Shown: positions 46,335-56,715, counted from the first letter of the stretch. The stretch is 64,000 nt of DNA from Phormidesmis priestleyi Ana (GCA_001314865.1 LJZR01000002.1:186001-250000); one strand, 5' to 3'. The notes: generated by a model from the sequence alone, not told the origin. Numbers and translations: made by a program.

Positions 46335-48827
46335 TTAGAATATGCGTTTTTGGGAGGATTTCTTACGGTTTGACTTTCGTTTGGAGCGCTTGCCGAATAG
46401 GGCCTCAAAGTCAGCACCAGCGTCAAAATCGCTGTCGTCGTCGTCGTCCATAAAGCCACCGCTCATTTCTGCCGCGAGCATCTGGGCAATCACTTCGGGG
46501 GGGACTTCGCCGCCGAAGGCTTCTTTTGCCAGCCGCTGAATCATGTCGAACATATCAATTGGGCTAGGATCATTGAGCACATCTATATCGTTGCCCACTA
46601 CTTTGCGGGTGAGCACCTGGGCTTCCAACCAGTCTTCTTCACGGAAAGCTTGCAGGGCTTCGGCATCTTGCAGGCGGCGGGCAATCTCAAAGCCTTTGTC
46701 ATACAGAGTATCGTACTGGCGAGAGTTCCGGGGATGCAGGGTGGCAGCGGCAAGCAACAGCAAAGGATTTTGCGGTTCCTTTTGGAGCATGTTTTCAATT
46801 AAGTCTGCAAGGGCACGGTTAGAACCAAACTGACGGATCTCTAACTGGGCACGGGCCAGGGTAAGTCCGGGCTGAGTCGCACGGTTTAAAAGTGGGGTAA
46901 CGATAGGATCTATCTGTTTAGGAGAGGGCAAGGAGATCGCCTGAAGCACCAGATAGCCAATATCGGCACCGGGCACCTGCTGCGCTAACAGTTCAGCCAT
47001 TTTCTTGAGGTAGTCTTTCTGTAGCGCTGCCATGCCTTTTTTATTGCGCTTGGCATGTTGTTGCACGGTTAGGTAAATGGCTTTAACAATCTCAACTTGT
47101 TCTTCGAGGGAATGAGCTGCCAATAGCGTTTCCCACAGCGGCAGTGCTTGCGTCAGGTCGAGTGTGATTTTTTGACTGCTGCTCGGCTCATCGGTTGCAG
47201 CGTCTAAAAAAATCTGCAAGGCTTGGAGGGGCGGTGTGGGCCTCAAGGCATTGCCAACAAACTGAGCCATGATGTTGTAATTCTGAAAGCTCAGGGCTTC
47301 TACCCAGTCGGGCAGCTCTACTTCGGTTTCAACGCCCACATCGCCAAAGCGTTTGCCAAACTTGAGCCGTATTTCTTTTACAGCCGCCGGATCGTCCTCT
47401 AAACCATTCAAAAGGGCGGTGTAAACTGACTCAGACTGAATACCGGCTTCTAGTGACTTTCTCAGTAGCGCGATCGCCCTCTCATTATCTTTGCCCAGCA
47501 ATGTCAACCCACGACGACCCATCACCTCTGTATGATCGGGGGCTAGCTTTTCAGCCTTTTGCAGGCTTCGTTCGGCATCACGCCGCTGACCTGTATAGAG
47601 CTGACAGTCGGCTTGCCAGCAGTACAGCGTCGCCAATGTTGGGTTAAGTCGGGAGGCTGGCCAGTCTTGTGGTTTTTGTTTGGCCGTATTTTGTAGCCAG
47701 TTAATTAGCTGTTGGAGTAGCTGATTGGCCTCGCCATATTCCTCCGCTAAGTCCATCGCTTTGTATAAATTCAGCGCCAAGTTAGGGTCAAACTCAGCCC
47801 TATTATCAGTCCTATCAATGGCTTCGCTCCAAAACTCAACGCTACAGTAAAATTCATTTTGTTCACGAGCCTGCTGACCAGCCGCCAATAAAATCGGCCG
47901 AGACAGCGCTTTTAGTGAGGGATACTCGGTTGTGATTTCATCCGGTGCAGTGATCAATCGATGAGCCGCCTCATGAACATCGTCTGCCTGAATTAGGTTC
48001 ACAATTTCGATCGCGTAGGCGGCGTTGCGCTTGGCTAGGTCTGTCAGCTTGCCAGGCGAGTAGTGGAGGGGCTTATGCTGGGTATTGGCAACCTGATGCA
48101 ATGTTAATGCCTGGATGCTGAGATTCTCCTCCGGCGGGTGGAGCGAAAAGGGCCTATGGCCGAATTGGGGCCAGACCTTTACTATTTCCTTTGCCGCTTG
48201 CGGCCAACTACCGGCTTGCTGGTGCGCGTAGATTGCCCAAGTGGCCATCAGGTCACCGGGGCTGGCGGGTTTGCCCATTTTTGTGAAGTGAGAGAGGGCG
48301 TCTTTGGGTTTGTCATGGTGAAGGGCGATCGCGCCTTTTGCCCAATGCAGCTGTGGCGCATAAAACCGCTTGGCCTGTTTTTGTATCAAGGTTTCTACAA
48401 TGTCAACCTTGCCATTAATAAACAAAAGCTTGAGATAGCAGCCCCCCATTTCTTTGGGCAGCTGTTGGCTATCGAACGCCGCTTGAAACAACTCAAGCGC
48501 CTTTACCGCTTGGTCTTGAGCCAGAAAGCACTTAGCCAACCAATAGTAGGCTTCATCGGCGAGCCCCAACTCAAGCACCTGCTGAAAGGTCGCCTCTGCC
48601 TGAGCATATTGACCTTGTTTAAACTCGTGCTTACCCTGTAACAGCCGAATATCAGCCTCTGTTGTGGTTAGCGTTTGGTTAGGTTCACGCTTGAGGCTTT
48701 GCTGGAGCTTGCGAATAGCGGCGGTATACTTATGCTGCTTGAGCAAGTCTTGAATTTGTTTTTCTAGCGTTGGGCCCGAGGCCATCATGCTAGATAGCTG
48801 TTGCCGAATCCCTTTGCGTTTAGCCAA
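46335..48827 (-). CDS. TPR-repeat protein, first gene of the Hsp70 operon
   Basis: 830 residues, soluble, no signal peptide. Tetratricopeptide-type helical repeats are seen in at least two zones: about 25-230 (AAIRKLQQSLKREPN, GQYAQAEATFQQVLELG, DQAVKALELFQAAFD) and about 330-470 (TLYCWQADCQLYTGQRRDAERSLQKAEKLAPDH). The C-terminus has an acidic segment (DDDDDSDFDAGADFE) then a basic end (KRSKRKSNRKKSSQKR). TPR arrays dock Hsp70/Hsp90 partners or assemble complexes. It leads the minus-strand operon, 49 bp before the J-like gene, suggesting a client adaptor. Confidence 0.78.
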   Translation of the reverse strand: MAKRKGIRQQLSSMMASGPTLEKQIQDLLKQHKYTAAIRKLQQSLKREPNQTLTTTEADIRLLQGKHEFKQGQYAQAEATFQQVLELGLADEAYYWLAKCFLAQDQAVKALELFQAAFDSQQLPKEMGGCYLKLLFINGKVDIVETLIQKQAKRFYAPQLHWAKGAIALHHDKPKDALSHFTKMGKPASPGDLMATWAIYAHQQAGSWPQAAKEIVKVWPQFGHRPFSLHPPEENLSIQALTLHQVANTQHKPLHYSPGKLTDLAKRNAAYAIEIVNLIQADDVHEAAHRLITAPDEITTEYPSLKALSRPILLAAGQQAREQNEFYCSVEFWSEAIDRTDNRAEFDPNLALNLYKAMDLAEEYGEANQLLQQLINWLQNTAKQKPQDWPASRLNPTLATLYCWQADCQLYTGQRRDAERSLQKAEKLAPDHTEVMGRRGLTLLGKDNERAIALLRKSLEAGIQSESVYTALLNGLEDDPAAVKEIRLKFGKRFGDVGVETEVELPDWVEALSFQNYNIMAQFVGNALRPTPPLQALQIFLDAATDEPSSSQKITLDLTQALPLWETLLAAHSLEEQVEIVKAIYLTVQQHAKRNKKGMAALQKDYLKKMAELLAQQVPGADIGYLVLQAISLPSPKQIDPIVTPLLNRATQPGLTLARAQLEIRQFGSNRALADLIENMLQKEPQNPLLLLAAATLHPRNSRQYDTLYDKGFEIARRLQDAEALQAFREEDWLEAQVLTRKVVGNDIDVLNDPSPIDMFDMIQRLAKEAFGGEVPPEVIAQMLAAEMSGGFMDDDDDSDFDAGADFEALFGKRSKRKSNRKKSSQKRIF

Positions 48828-49003
48828 ACGATAGTCTCCCTTAGCGCATACTTATGATTCTATCTCTAGCCTTAGCGTAGTAGATTTTACTGAGAACTTC
48901 GACTGCCTGTTTACGACTTTTTAAAAGTAAGCCCTTCTAAAGTACCAACTTTTTAAGCACTTATTAAGCTCGAACGAGCAATCTACATACAGTTTGCGTA
49001 AAG

Positions 49004-49045
49004 CCCTTTCCCGCTGCCAGCTTTTGAAGCCGAAGGGGGAAAGGG
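49004..49045. terminator. Hairpin downstream of thiC
   Basis: CCCTTTCCC (49004-49012) and GGGAAAGGG (49037-49045) pair over 9 bp, with a smaller helix inside the 24-nt loop. It lies about 70 bp past the thiC stop (minus strand). No T-tract follows, so it could be a terminator or an mRNA-end stabiliser. Confidence 0.5.
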
Positions 49046-49117
49046 TATCCTTTAAGTTTACAACTGTTTACAACAGAGCTTGAACAGGGGGATCTGTAGG
49101 CGGATCACAGGCTAGGC

Positions 49118-50650
<1,533 letters not shown>

Positions 50651-50687
50651 CTAGTATTAAGTAGTTTGGCATCATTAAATCGTAGAT

Positions 50688-50771
50688 ACTGCATTGCCCC
50701 CCTGCCCCCAATTCTGGGGGGTTCTGAGTCCGGCTTCCCCCAAACTTGGGGGACCGAGGGGGCAATGTAGT
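50688..50771. repeat. 84-bp cloverleaf-like palindromic element
   Basis: Terminal inverted repeats ACTGCATTGCCCCC (50688-50701) and GGGGGCAATGTAGT (50758-50771) match at 13 of 14 positions. Two inner hairpins are CCCCC/GGGGG (50705-50720) and CCCCCAA/TTGGGGG (50737-50752). The whole can fold as a three-way junction. It resembles dispersed CCCCCAA...TTGGGGG palindromes of filamentous cyanobacteria. GAT flanks both ends, a possible 3-bp target duplication. It lies 50 bp before thiC. Confidence 0.85.
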
Positions 50772-50963
50772 GATTCTGTTTCATCTTTAATTTGATTACA
50801 TTGGGTTACTTACGAGTACAGCATGTTATAAGCACAGCTCAAAAATCAGCTTGTTAAAACCTGAGCTAAAAGAGAATTGATAAGGAGAATTTAAAGAAAA
50901 CTTGGGATTGCATGGGACAATTCAAGCGTCAACAGAGCTGCGTAAAGAAGCGCTCGGACTGAT

Positions 50964-51005
50964 ATCTTGCCGCTTGTATCTTGCCGCTTGTATCTTGCCA
51001 CTTGT
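50964..51005. repeat. 14-bp tandem array x 3
   Basis: ATCTTGCCGCTTGT twice, then ATCTTGCCACTTGT, 44 bp beyond the symporter stop, in the 50639-51048 gap. Apart from this and the palindromic element, nothing else is seen in that gap. Confidence 0.94.
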
Positions 51006-51048
51006 CATCCGCTTGTTAGAGCACTTAAAGCGGATCTGAAAGATTCTT

Positions 51049-52503
51049 TTAAGGACGCTCTGCCTGGCTGGGTAATACCGTTACTTCGTAGCGCTTTACC
51101 TGTTGGAGGTCGCGGTAGTTAAACGGTATAACGCTGCTGCTTTTGCTAATGGCGCTCCATCCTAATGTCACTAGCGTAGAGGTGACCAAAGCCGTTGCAA
51201 AGCTGTTGAGCAAATCGCCCCCGCCTGGAATATTAACCAATGGTGCGAAGTCTGGCGTGGGAAAGAAGATGGCTCCGGTCGCAAGGCCAATGACAGAACT
51301 CCAAAAAGCGCTGCTGGCCGTTTGGTAGCGGTTGTAAAGGCTAAAAACAATTGGGAAGATGAGGGCCGCGCAGAGTAGATCAGCGATAAAAAAGAGATAC
51401 AGAACGCTGTAGCCTTGGGATGCGATCGCAATCGCCGGAATGCCAACAGCGACCGTTAGCCAGCGAGAAATTTGCAGCACCTTGTCGGGCTGATTGGTCA
51501 GCTTGAGCAGGTCAGCTGTAAACACAGAGCTTATCCCGTTGAGCATGGTATCTAAGCTACTCATTACCAGCGCCAGCGCCAACCCAATCACTGCCCATAG
51601 CAGCCAGCCCGGAATCGCTAGGCTTTGCAACAATTCAAAAAAGGCAGTTGGCCCACTGATGTCTCTGCCTACTGCCATCAGACCCAGGAGCCCGGCGATG
51701 GTAATCATGGGCAAAATCACCAGCGCTGAACCCAAAAAAGAGCGCCGAACGGTTTGGTCGTTTCGGCAGGCATAGACCCGTTGCCAATTACCCTGATTGA
51801 ACAGTTCAGCCGATACGATCGCAATGACCAAAGTCGCGCCAAACCTAAGACCCCCAACATTGGCGAATGACAGCAGCTCAGGCATGTTGTTAGCAACCGG
51901 AGCAAACGCTGCGCTGAAGCCACCCATCAGGCCGACGGTGGCCCCAAAGCAAATAAGCAACAGCGGCACAATCAGTGCGAACTGAAGGGCATCGGTCAAA
52001 ATGGTGGCCTTAAGCCCGCCGTAGGCCGTGTAGATGAACACAACGGTGATAACGGCGATAGAGGGGACATATAGCGGAACGGTAGGAACGATCAGCTGAA
52101 TGGCTTGGGCGATCGCAGTGAGCTCAGCGGCCAAATACACAAACATGTACAGCAGCATGACCCCTACCGTTAGCCAATAAATAGGTACAGCAAAGGCACC
52201 CTGGCTAAAGCGATGGCGAACATACTCATTGAGCGAATGGCCCCAGGGCATAATTTGCCTCAGCCTTGGCCCCACAAAGACAAACAAAAACACTGCTGTT
52301 GCCGAGCCTAAGCAGTAGCCCAAAATAGCGGTAAGCCCACCAAACGTTGAGCCAGCCTCAGCTGGACTAAACAAAATCCAAGCGCCCAACGCCGACGCCG
52401 TAATGGTAGCAAGTGCCACACTGCCGCCAATTTGGTTGCGGCTCACCATATAATCTTCTAACCGCTCAGCATCGCGGTCAGAAACAGACCTTAAAGAACT
52501 CAT
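51049..52503 (-). CDS. Sodium:solute symporter under TPP riboswitch control
   Basis: 484 residues from the ATG at 52503 (SSLRSVSDRDAERLEDYMV). A longer frame from 52521 runs into the riboswitch and is rejected. SSS family (PanF/PutP-like), about 12-13 helices: ASALGAWILFSPAEAGSTFGG, RLRQIMPWGHSLNEYVRHRF, FIYTAYGGLKATILTDALQ (the SSS core motif region) and NQGNWQRVYACRNDQ. The TPP riboswitch upstream and thiC downstream on the same strand point to uptake of thiamine or a pyrimidine precursor. The riboswitch-linked SSS transporter ThiV, predicted from comparative genomics, is the closest analogue I know. Substrate is inferred. Confidence 0.86.
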   Translation of the reverse strand: MSSLRSVSDRDAERLEDYMVSRNQIGGSVALATITASALGAWILFSPAEAGSTFGGLTAILGYCLGSATAVFLFVFVGPRLRQIMPWGHSLNEYVRHRFSQGAFAVPIYWLTVGVMLLYMFVYLAAELTAIAQAIQLIVPTVPLYVPSIAVITVVFIYTAYGGLKATILTDALQFALIVPLLLICFGATVGLMGGFSAAFAPVANNMPELLSFANVGGLRFGATLVIAIVSAELFNQGNWQRVYACRNDQTVRRSFLGSALVILPMITIAGLLGLMAVGRDISGPTAFFELLQSLAIPGWLLWAVIGLALALVMSSLDTMLNGISSVFTADLLKLTNQPDKVLQISRWLTVAVGIPAIAIASQGYSVLYLFFIADLLCAALIFPIVFSLYNRYQTASSAFWSSVIGLATGAIFFPTPDFAPLVNIPGGGDLLNSFATALVTSTLVTLGWSAISKSSSVIPFNYRDLQQVKRYEVTVLPSQAERP

Positions 52504-52504
52504 G

Positions 52505-52622
52505 CTTTCCTCCGCTGGCATTATCCAGACTCAGGTTCGAGGGTGTGTTCTCAGCCTCACGTTTTTGGGTCTCTTGAGCTTTTTGCCTTAAAAAACCAAA
52601 AATCGTTAGGCACCCCTAGCGA
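52505..52622 (-). promoter_or_regulatory. TPP (THI-box) riboswitch
   Basis: Minus-strand reading: GCTAGGGGTGCC at the 5' side (52620-52609), a long P3 arm, GAGGCTGAGA (about 52558-52549), then ACCCTCGAACCTGAGTCTGG and ATAATGCCAGCGGAGGAAAG ending at 52505. These are the invariant TPP-aptamer blocks (CUGAGA, ACCUGA, GGAUAAUGCCAGCG). TCGCT (52622-52618) can pair with AGCGG to close P1. The Shine-Dalgarno GGAGGA overlaps the 3' edge of P1, and the ATG follows four bases later, so TPP binding probably blocks translation start. Confidence 0.95.
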
Positions 52623-52656
52623 TGTACAGAAGGTAATACTACCACTCTCTTCCTAT

Positions 52657-52700
52657 AAAAAAATCTCGGCAAAAAAATCTCGGCAAAAAAATCTCGGCAA
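52657..52700. repeat. 14-bp tandem array x 3
   Basis: AAAAAAATCTCGGC repeats three times upstream of the riboswitch, in the divergent region between the symporter and the GH9 gene. Imperfect TTTAATGTTATT repeats follow at about 52757-52786. The promoter for either gene could not be placed. Confidence 0.94.
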
Positions 52701-52850
52701 TTAATCTTTCGTAAACGGCCTCATGCTTGTGCTGTCTTTTCGAGGGCACGGTAATATTATTTTTAATGTTATTTAATGTTATTTTTTGATTTCAGAGCCT
52801 TTTATGCTGATTTGCCTCAATGATTCACGCGATCGCTGAGGGAACCTGCC

Positions 52851-55391
52851 TTGCCTTTCTCAATGGGTGATATGAAGATTCGGACAGAAATTACCCGACT
52901 GATTGCTGGTTCCCTCATGGTTGGAACAATGGGCGGGCTGTTTGCCGTAACCGGTAAGTTTTTAGCTTTTGGCCATAGAGTCAATACCCAAACCATACTG
53001 ACGATTAGCAACCAATCTGATCCGGCTGATCAGGCGGCCTCACGCATGCCCCGCATCTACTCAGTGAGCGAAACGATAATTGCTATAGAAGTCCCGGCGC
53101 CTAAGGTCACCCTGGGTAGCCAGCGACACTATGTTGCTCAGCCCGACGATATTGTCACGGTAACGACCCGTGAGGCTGGCGAGTCCCAATCTACTGCCCA
53201 GACTACTGCCCAAGCCACTGTAGAACGAGACGGCAGGCTGATCGGAGAGCTGGTCGGCGCGAATAATCAAATCCTTTATACCTATGATCAAGTTGAGCCA
53301 GAGCGCTTGCATCTGGCCGCTGCTGACTCGCCCGCTAGCTACGTGATTTCTTCCGACGAAGACAGCCGCTATGCTAATCCAGTGCTGCCCATTTCTGTTT
53401 TTAGAAAAACAAAGCCAACCGCTTTTGCGGCGACAAGACCCGGCGAGCGCTATGTCTGGCCAGTTCAACACACCTTGTTTTTAACCCTGCCAACAGCGCT
53501 AACCGCAGGACAAACCTACCGCCTCAAGTTTCCAGACCTGGGCTTGCTGGAGACCCGCTTTACTTACGAGCCTACAGTTAGCCAAAGTGAGGCTGTACAT
53601 GTTTCGCAGCTAGGCTTTCGCCCCGATGATCCGCTAAAGCTAGGCTACTTATCTACCTGGATGGGCAACGGTAACGGCTTAGATTACCCGGATGGTTTGG
53701 GTTTTCAGTTAATTGACGAGCAAACCAATGCACCGGCATACAGCGGTACAGCGCGCCTAATTCGGCCTCAAAATCAGATTGAAGATCCTCGGGGAAATGA
53801 CTACACCCTAACCGAAGTTCACCGGTTAGATTTTAGCGACTTTGATCGGGTCGGTCGGTATCGCCTATGTGTAGATACCGTAGGCTGCTCATTTCCTTTT
53901 GAAATTTCGCCAGAGGTTTGGCAGCGCGCTTTTGTAACGGCCGCGCGAGGCTTTTATCACCAGCGTAGCGGCATTGAGATTGGTCGGCCCTATACGGAGT
54001 TTAGCCGTCCTAGGGCGTTTCATCCTGACGATGGGGTCAAGGTGTACCAATCTGAGGCGAGCTTGATCGAGGTTGGGATGGGGCTGGGCACCAAGCCAAC
54101 ATTTGCCGCTTTAACAGCCGCTAAAACCGACCAGGTTGTTGCCAATGCCTGGGGCGGCTACTTTGATGCAGGTGACTGGGATAGGCGCATTCAGCATTTG
54201 GCCATTCCCCGAGGCTTGCTAGAGCTAAATAATTTGTTCCCTGACTATTTCAAAGCAATTGATCTCAATATTCCAGAGTCGGGCAACTCGCTGCCCGACA
54301 TTCTAGATGAGGCGCTGTGGTCTCTCGATTTTTTTCGTCGGCTGCAAACCAAAGAGGGCGGTATCCGTGGCGGGATTGAGACCGCAGGCTATCCGAAGTT
54401 TGGCGAGACTAGCTGGCAGTCGGTACTGCCGGTGATGGCTTACGCGCCTGATGTGTGGTCTAGCTATATGTATGCTGGGGTGGCAGCGCGGGCCGCCTAC
54501 ACGCTTGCTCGCTACGACTCTAAGCTGGCCAATATCTATCAACAGAGTGCGCTCAAGGCGATGGCCTATGCTGAAGCACACTATCCGGAATACCAGGCAG
54601 CGGGCCACACAGGCGAGTTGCAGCACCATGTTAAGGATCAGCGTAACCTGGCTGCGTTAGAACTGTATCGGCTGACGGGTGAGGCCCGATGGCACGATAT
54701 GTTTTTGGCGACGACTGTGTTTCAAGATGCTCAGGCAGAGCCTTACATTTATGGCCAGCATGAGCAGCGGGATGCGGCTTTTTTATATGCTCGGCTCGGG
54801 AGCCTGGAGGACGGTTTAGAAGGCGATCGCGCGGTCAATCTGCGGGTTCAGGCGAATGCTCGTGTTTCGCTGTTGCGCTATGCCGACAGGCTAGTGACTT
54901 TGACTCAAACGACTGCTTTTGGCTGGAGTAAGGATCATCCAGAATCGCCTTTGGGTTGGGCGAATGGACTGGGCGCGCCTAAGAGCATGAACTTGTTGCA
55001 GGCGCATGTGTTGACGCAAGATCCTAAGTACTTGCTGGCGGCAGTGGGCAGTACTCAGTTTGCGGGCGGGGCAAATCCAGATAATTTGGTGTTTACGACG
55101 GGACTGGGCGATCGCAGCCCTCAACATCCGCTCATTATCGATCAGCGCTTTACGGGGCAGTCTCCTCCGCCAGGCATTACGGTTTACGGGCCTGCCGACC
55201 TTAGCTTTTACAGTGACTTTTGGACGATTAAAGAACTCACCAAAAGTATGTTTCCTAACCCACGCCAGTGGCCCGCTGTAGAAAGCTACTTTGATATATA
55301 TCTGTATCCTTTAGGTGCAGAGTTCACCGTGGACTACATGATTCACCCTGCCTATACTTGGGGCTACTTAGCAGCCCGTTCAAAACAGTAA
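52851..55391 (+). CDS. GH9 family glycoside hydrolase with Ig-like N-terminal domain
   Basis: 846 residues. TTG at 52851 has GAGGGAA six bases upstream; ATGs at 52863 and 52872 are alternatives. A hydrophobic helix (about 20-43) acts as signal or anchor. An Ig-like N-terminal domain of the CelD type follows (about 180-355, VSQLGFRPDDPLKLGYLST and a closing YRLCVDTVGCSFPFEI). The (alpha/alpha)6 GH9 domain covers about 360-846: YFDAGDWDRR (Asp439 and Asp442, catalytic base region), AGHTGELQHHVKDQRN, GGANPDNLVFTTGLG and a final EFTVDYMIHPAYTWGY with the likely acid Glu. GH9 enzymes cleave beta-1,4-glucans. It may act on cellulose-like or other exported glycan; substrate unknown. Confidence 0.86.
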   Translation: MPFSMGDMKIRTEITRLIAGSLMVGTMGGLFAVTGKFLAFGHRVNTQTILTISNQSDPADQAASRMPRIYSVSETIIAIEVPAPKVTLGSQRHYVAQPDDIVTVTTREAGESQSTAQTTAQATVERDGRLIGELVGANNQILYTYDQVEPERLHLAAADSPASYVISSDEDSRYANPVLPISVFRKTKPTAFAATRPGERYVWPVQHTLFLTLPTALTAGQTYRLKFPDLGLLETRFTYEPTVSQSEAVHVSQLGFRPDDPLKLGYLSTWMGNGNGLDYPDGLGFQLIDEQTNAPAYSGTARLIRPQNQIEDPRGNDYTLTEVHRLDFSDFDRVGRYRLCVDTVGCSFPFEISPEVWQRAFVTAARGFYHQRSGIEIGRPYTEFSRPRAFHPDDGVKVYQSEASLIEVGMGLGTKPTFAALTAAKTDQVVANAWGGYFDAGDWDRRIQHLAIPRGLLELNNLFPDYFKAIDLNIPESGNSLPDILDEALWSLDFFRRLQTKEGGIRGGIETAGYPKFGETSWQSVLPVMAYAPDVWSSYMYAGVAARAAYTLARYDSKLANIYQQSALKAMAYAEAHYPEYQAAGHTGELQHHVKDQRNLAALELYRLTGEARWHDMFLATTVFQDAQAEPYIYGQHEQRDAAFLYARLGSLEDGLEGDRAVNLRVQANARVSLLRYADRLVTLTQTTAFGWSKDHPESPLGWANGLGAPKSMNLLQAHVLTQDPKYLLAAVGSTQFAGGANPDNLVFTTGLGDRSPQHPLIIDQRFTGQSPPPGITVYGPADLSFYSDFWTIKELTKSMFPNPRQWPAVESYFDIYLYPLGAEFTVDYMIHPAYTWGYLAARSKQ

Positions 55392-55428
55392 GTCATTAAC
55401 GGTAAGTCATTAACGGTAAGTCATAACG
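55388..55428. repeat. 14-bp array spanning the GH9 stop
   Basis: GTAAGTCATTAACG at 55388-55401 contains the TAA stop (55389-55391). It is followed by one exact copy and one 13-bp copy. Confidence 0.94.
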
Positions 55429-55461
55429 CCAAGTCGTATTGTTCATTTGCGCATTTGCTCA

Positions 55462-55499
55462 AAGCAACAGAACAAAGAATTTCTGTTGCTTAGTTTTTT
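55462..55499 (+). terminator. Rho-independent terminator of the GH9 gene
   Basis: AAGCAACAGAA (55462-55472) pairs perfectly with TTCTGTTGCTT (55481-55491) around an 8-nt loop. AGTTTTTTC follows and more T-rich sequence continues. It lies 70 bp beyond the GH9 stop. Confidence 0.88.
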
Positions 55500-55530
55500 C
55501 TTTCTTTTTTGATCAGCTGATCTCTCCAAA

Positions 55531-55561
55531 AGATTATTTATCCGAAGGATTATTTATCCAA
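55531..55561. repeat. 15-16-bp duplication at the DUF2993 stop
   Basis: AGATTATTTATCCGA and AGGATTATTTATCCAA lie side by side. The minus-strand TAA stop (55554-55556) of the DUF2993 gene is in the second copy. Confidence 0.85.
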
Positions 55562-56285
55562 AGGAGGTGATTCTGGCATTAGCAGCAAAGACCAATCGGT
55601 CGGGCTGTACGTCTAGCTGGGTGACCTGAAGGGTGATATCGCCAATGTCGAAAGTACGAAAGTCTAGCAAGTCTTGGGTGCTAGCGATGAGCGATCGCGT
55701 CAATGCTGGCATATCGTTATCGGCCTGGTCATACTGCACGTCTGTTAAAGCAACGCCCTGTCCTTGTTCTACAAGCACAGGCTTGGCTGAAAAGGCAACG
55801 TGATGAGTTTCTACCTTTTCAATCAGCATGACATCGGCTGATACGGCGATGCGGCCTGCTTCTGGAATGGTGAAGGTGATGTTACTAGCATCTGTGGTGA
55901 CGCGATCGCCTGAGCCGAGGTCAATCTTTTGACCGCGCATTTTTTGTTTAACATAGTCTGCATTAAAGGCTGTTTGCACATCGTCTGGCTTTAGCACAAT
56001 TTTGGCCGATGCATCAGCGGGTGCATCTAGCTCAAAGGTGCCGGTGGCCATTTTGAGCATGCTGATATCAACTGCACTCGCCTCTAAAACCAAATCTTCA
56101 GTGCGTAAGTCATTTTGTATTACCAGCCCTTTACCCCTTACGAATAGGCTATCGATTTGTCCTTGAGTGAGTTTTACCGGGTCGGTATGAACTTCTATTT
56201 CTAGCGAGTCTACCTTATCCAACTGGGACTTAATAATTGCCTCAGCGGCTGAGCTGATTGTTTGCTCACCAATGTCCATGCCCAT
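55554..56285 (-). CDS. DUF2993 (LmeA-like) protein
   Basis: 243 residues. Matches cyanobacterial DUF2993: GEQTISSAAEAIIKSQLDKVDSLEIEVHTDP (in parts), QGQIDSLFVRGKGLVIQNDLRTEDLVL, repeated beta-strand blocks and a C-terminal LQVTQLDVQPDRLVFAANARI. DUF2993 is related to LmeA, a lipid-binding tubular-type fold involved in envelope lipid or glycan work in actinobacteria. No signal peptide is seen, so it may be cytosolic or thylakoid-associated. ATGs at 56285 and 56279 are both possible starts. It is convergent with the GH9 gene. Confidence 0.82.
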   Translation of the reverse strand: MGMDIGEQTISSAAEAIIKSQLDKVDSLEIEVHTDPVKLTQGQIDSLFVRGKGLVIQNDLRTEDLVLEASAVDISMLKMATGTFELDAPADASAKIVLKPDDVQTAFNADYVKQKMRGQKIDLGSGDRVTTDASNITFTIPEAGRIAVSADVMLIEKVETHHVAFSAKPVLVEQGQGVALTDVQYDQADNDMPALTRSLIASTQDLLDFRTFDIGDITLQVTQLDVQPDRLVFAANARITSFG

Positions 56286-56397
56286 ATTGTCATCCTATCT
56301 ATACGCGTCTTAATGTTTATGCGCTGCCCATCAGCCTACGGATGTGATGGGCTCATTCCTTCTTTCAAAAGAGCGAAGCTAGGGGTTTATTTAGACA

Positions 56398-56582
56398 GAT
56401 CATCAGGCGCCGATCATCAGGCGCCGATCATCAGGCGAAAATTCATGAAGTCATCGTTTAATGAAGTCCACCAACAATCGCTGCGTCAGCAGAAAAGCTA
56501 GCCCTCCGAACTCAGAGCCCCAGAACCATTTCAAAATGAACATTTCAAAATGAACATTTCAAAATGAACATTTCAAAATGAA
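56398..56582. repeat. Two 14-bp tandem arrays (x 3 and x 4)
   Basis: GATCATCAGGCGCC repeats at 56398-56439 (third copy ends AA). CATTTCAAAATGAA repeats four times at 56527-56582. Both lie in the 56286-56715 gap between the divergent DUF2993 and aspS genes. The remaining sequence up to aspS is AT-rich and probably promoter-bearing; nothing specific could be identified. Confidence 0.95.
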
Positions 56583-56715
56583 GACGTTATGTGATATTTG
56601 AGTTTTTTGATGGCGTAAAAACTACTCACTCCGATCAATATAATGTTTCGTAACTGGCCTCTATCACTCATAATGTAAAGGTTTTATTTCTAATATTGTT
56701 TACCTGTCTGTTGCC

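Noticed and set aside
48828-49000. CIRCE or other heat-shock operator before the chaperone operon
   Set aside because: The TTAGCACTC-N9-GAGTGCTAA inverted repeat is not present upstream of the TPR gene.
50772-51048. Second TPP riboswitch before thiC
   Set aside because: No CTGAGA or GGATAATGCCAGCG block is found on the minus strand in the 410 bp upstream of thiC.
52520-52545. tRNA-like GGTTCGA segment
   Set aside because: The sequence belongs to the TPP riboswitch; no acceptor or anticodon stems surround it. No other tRNA-like arms were found by eye.
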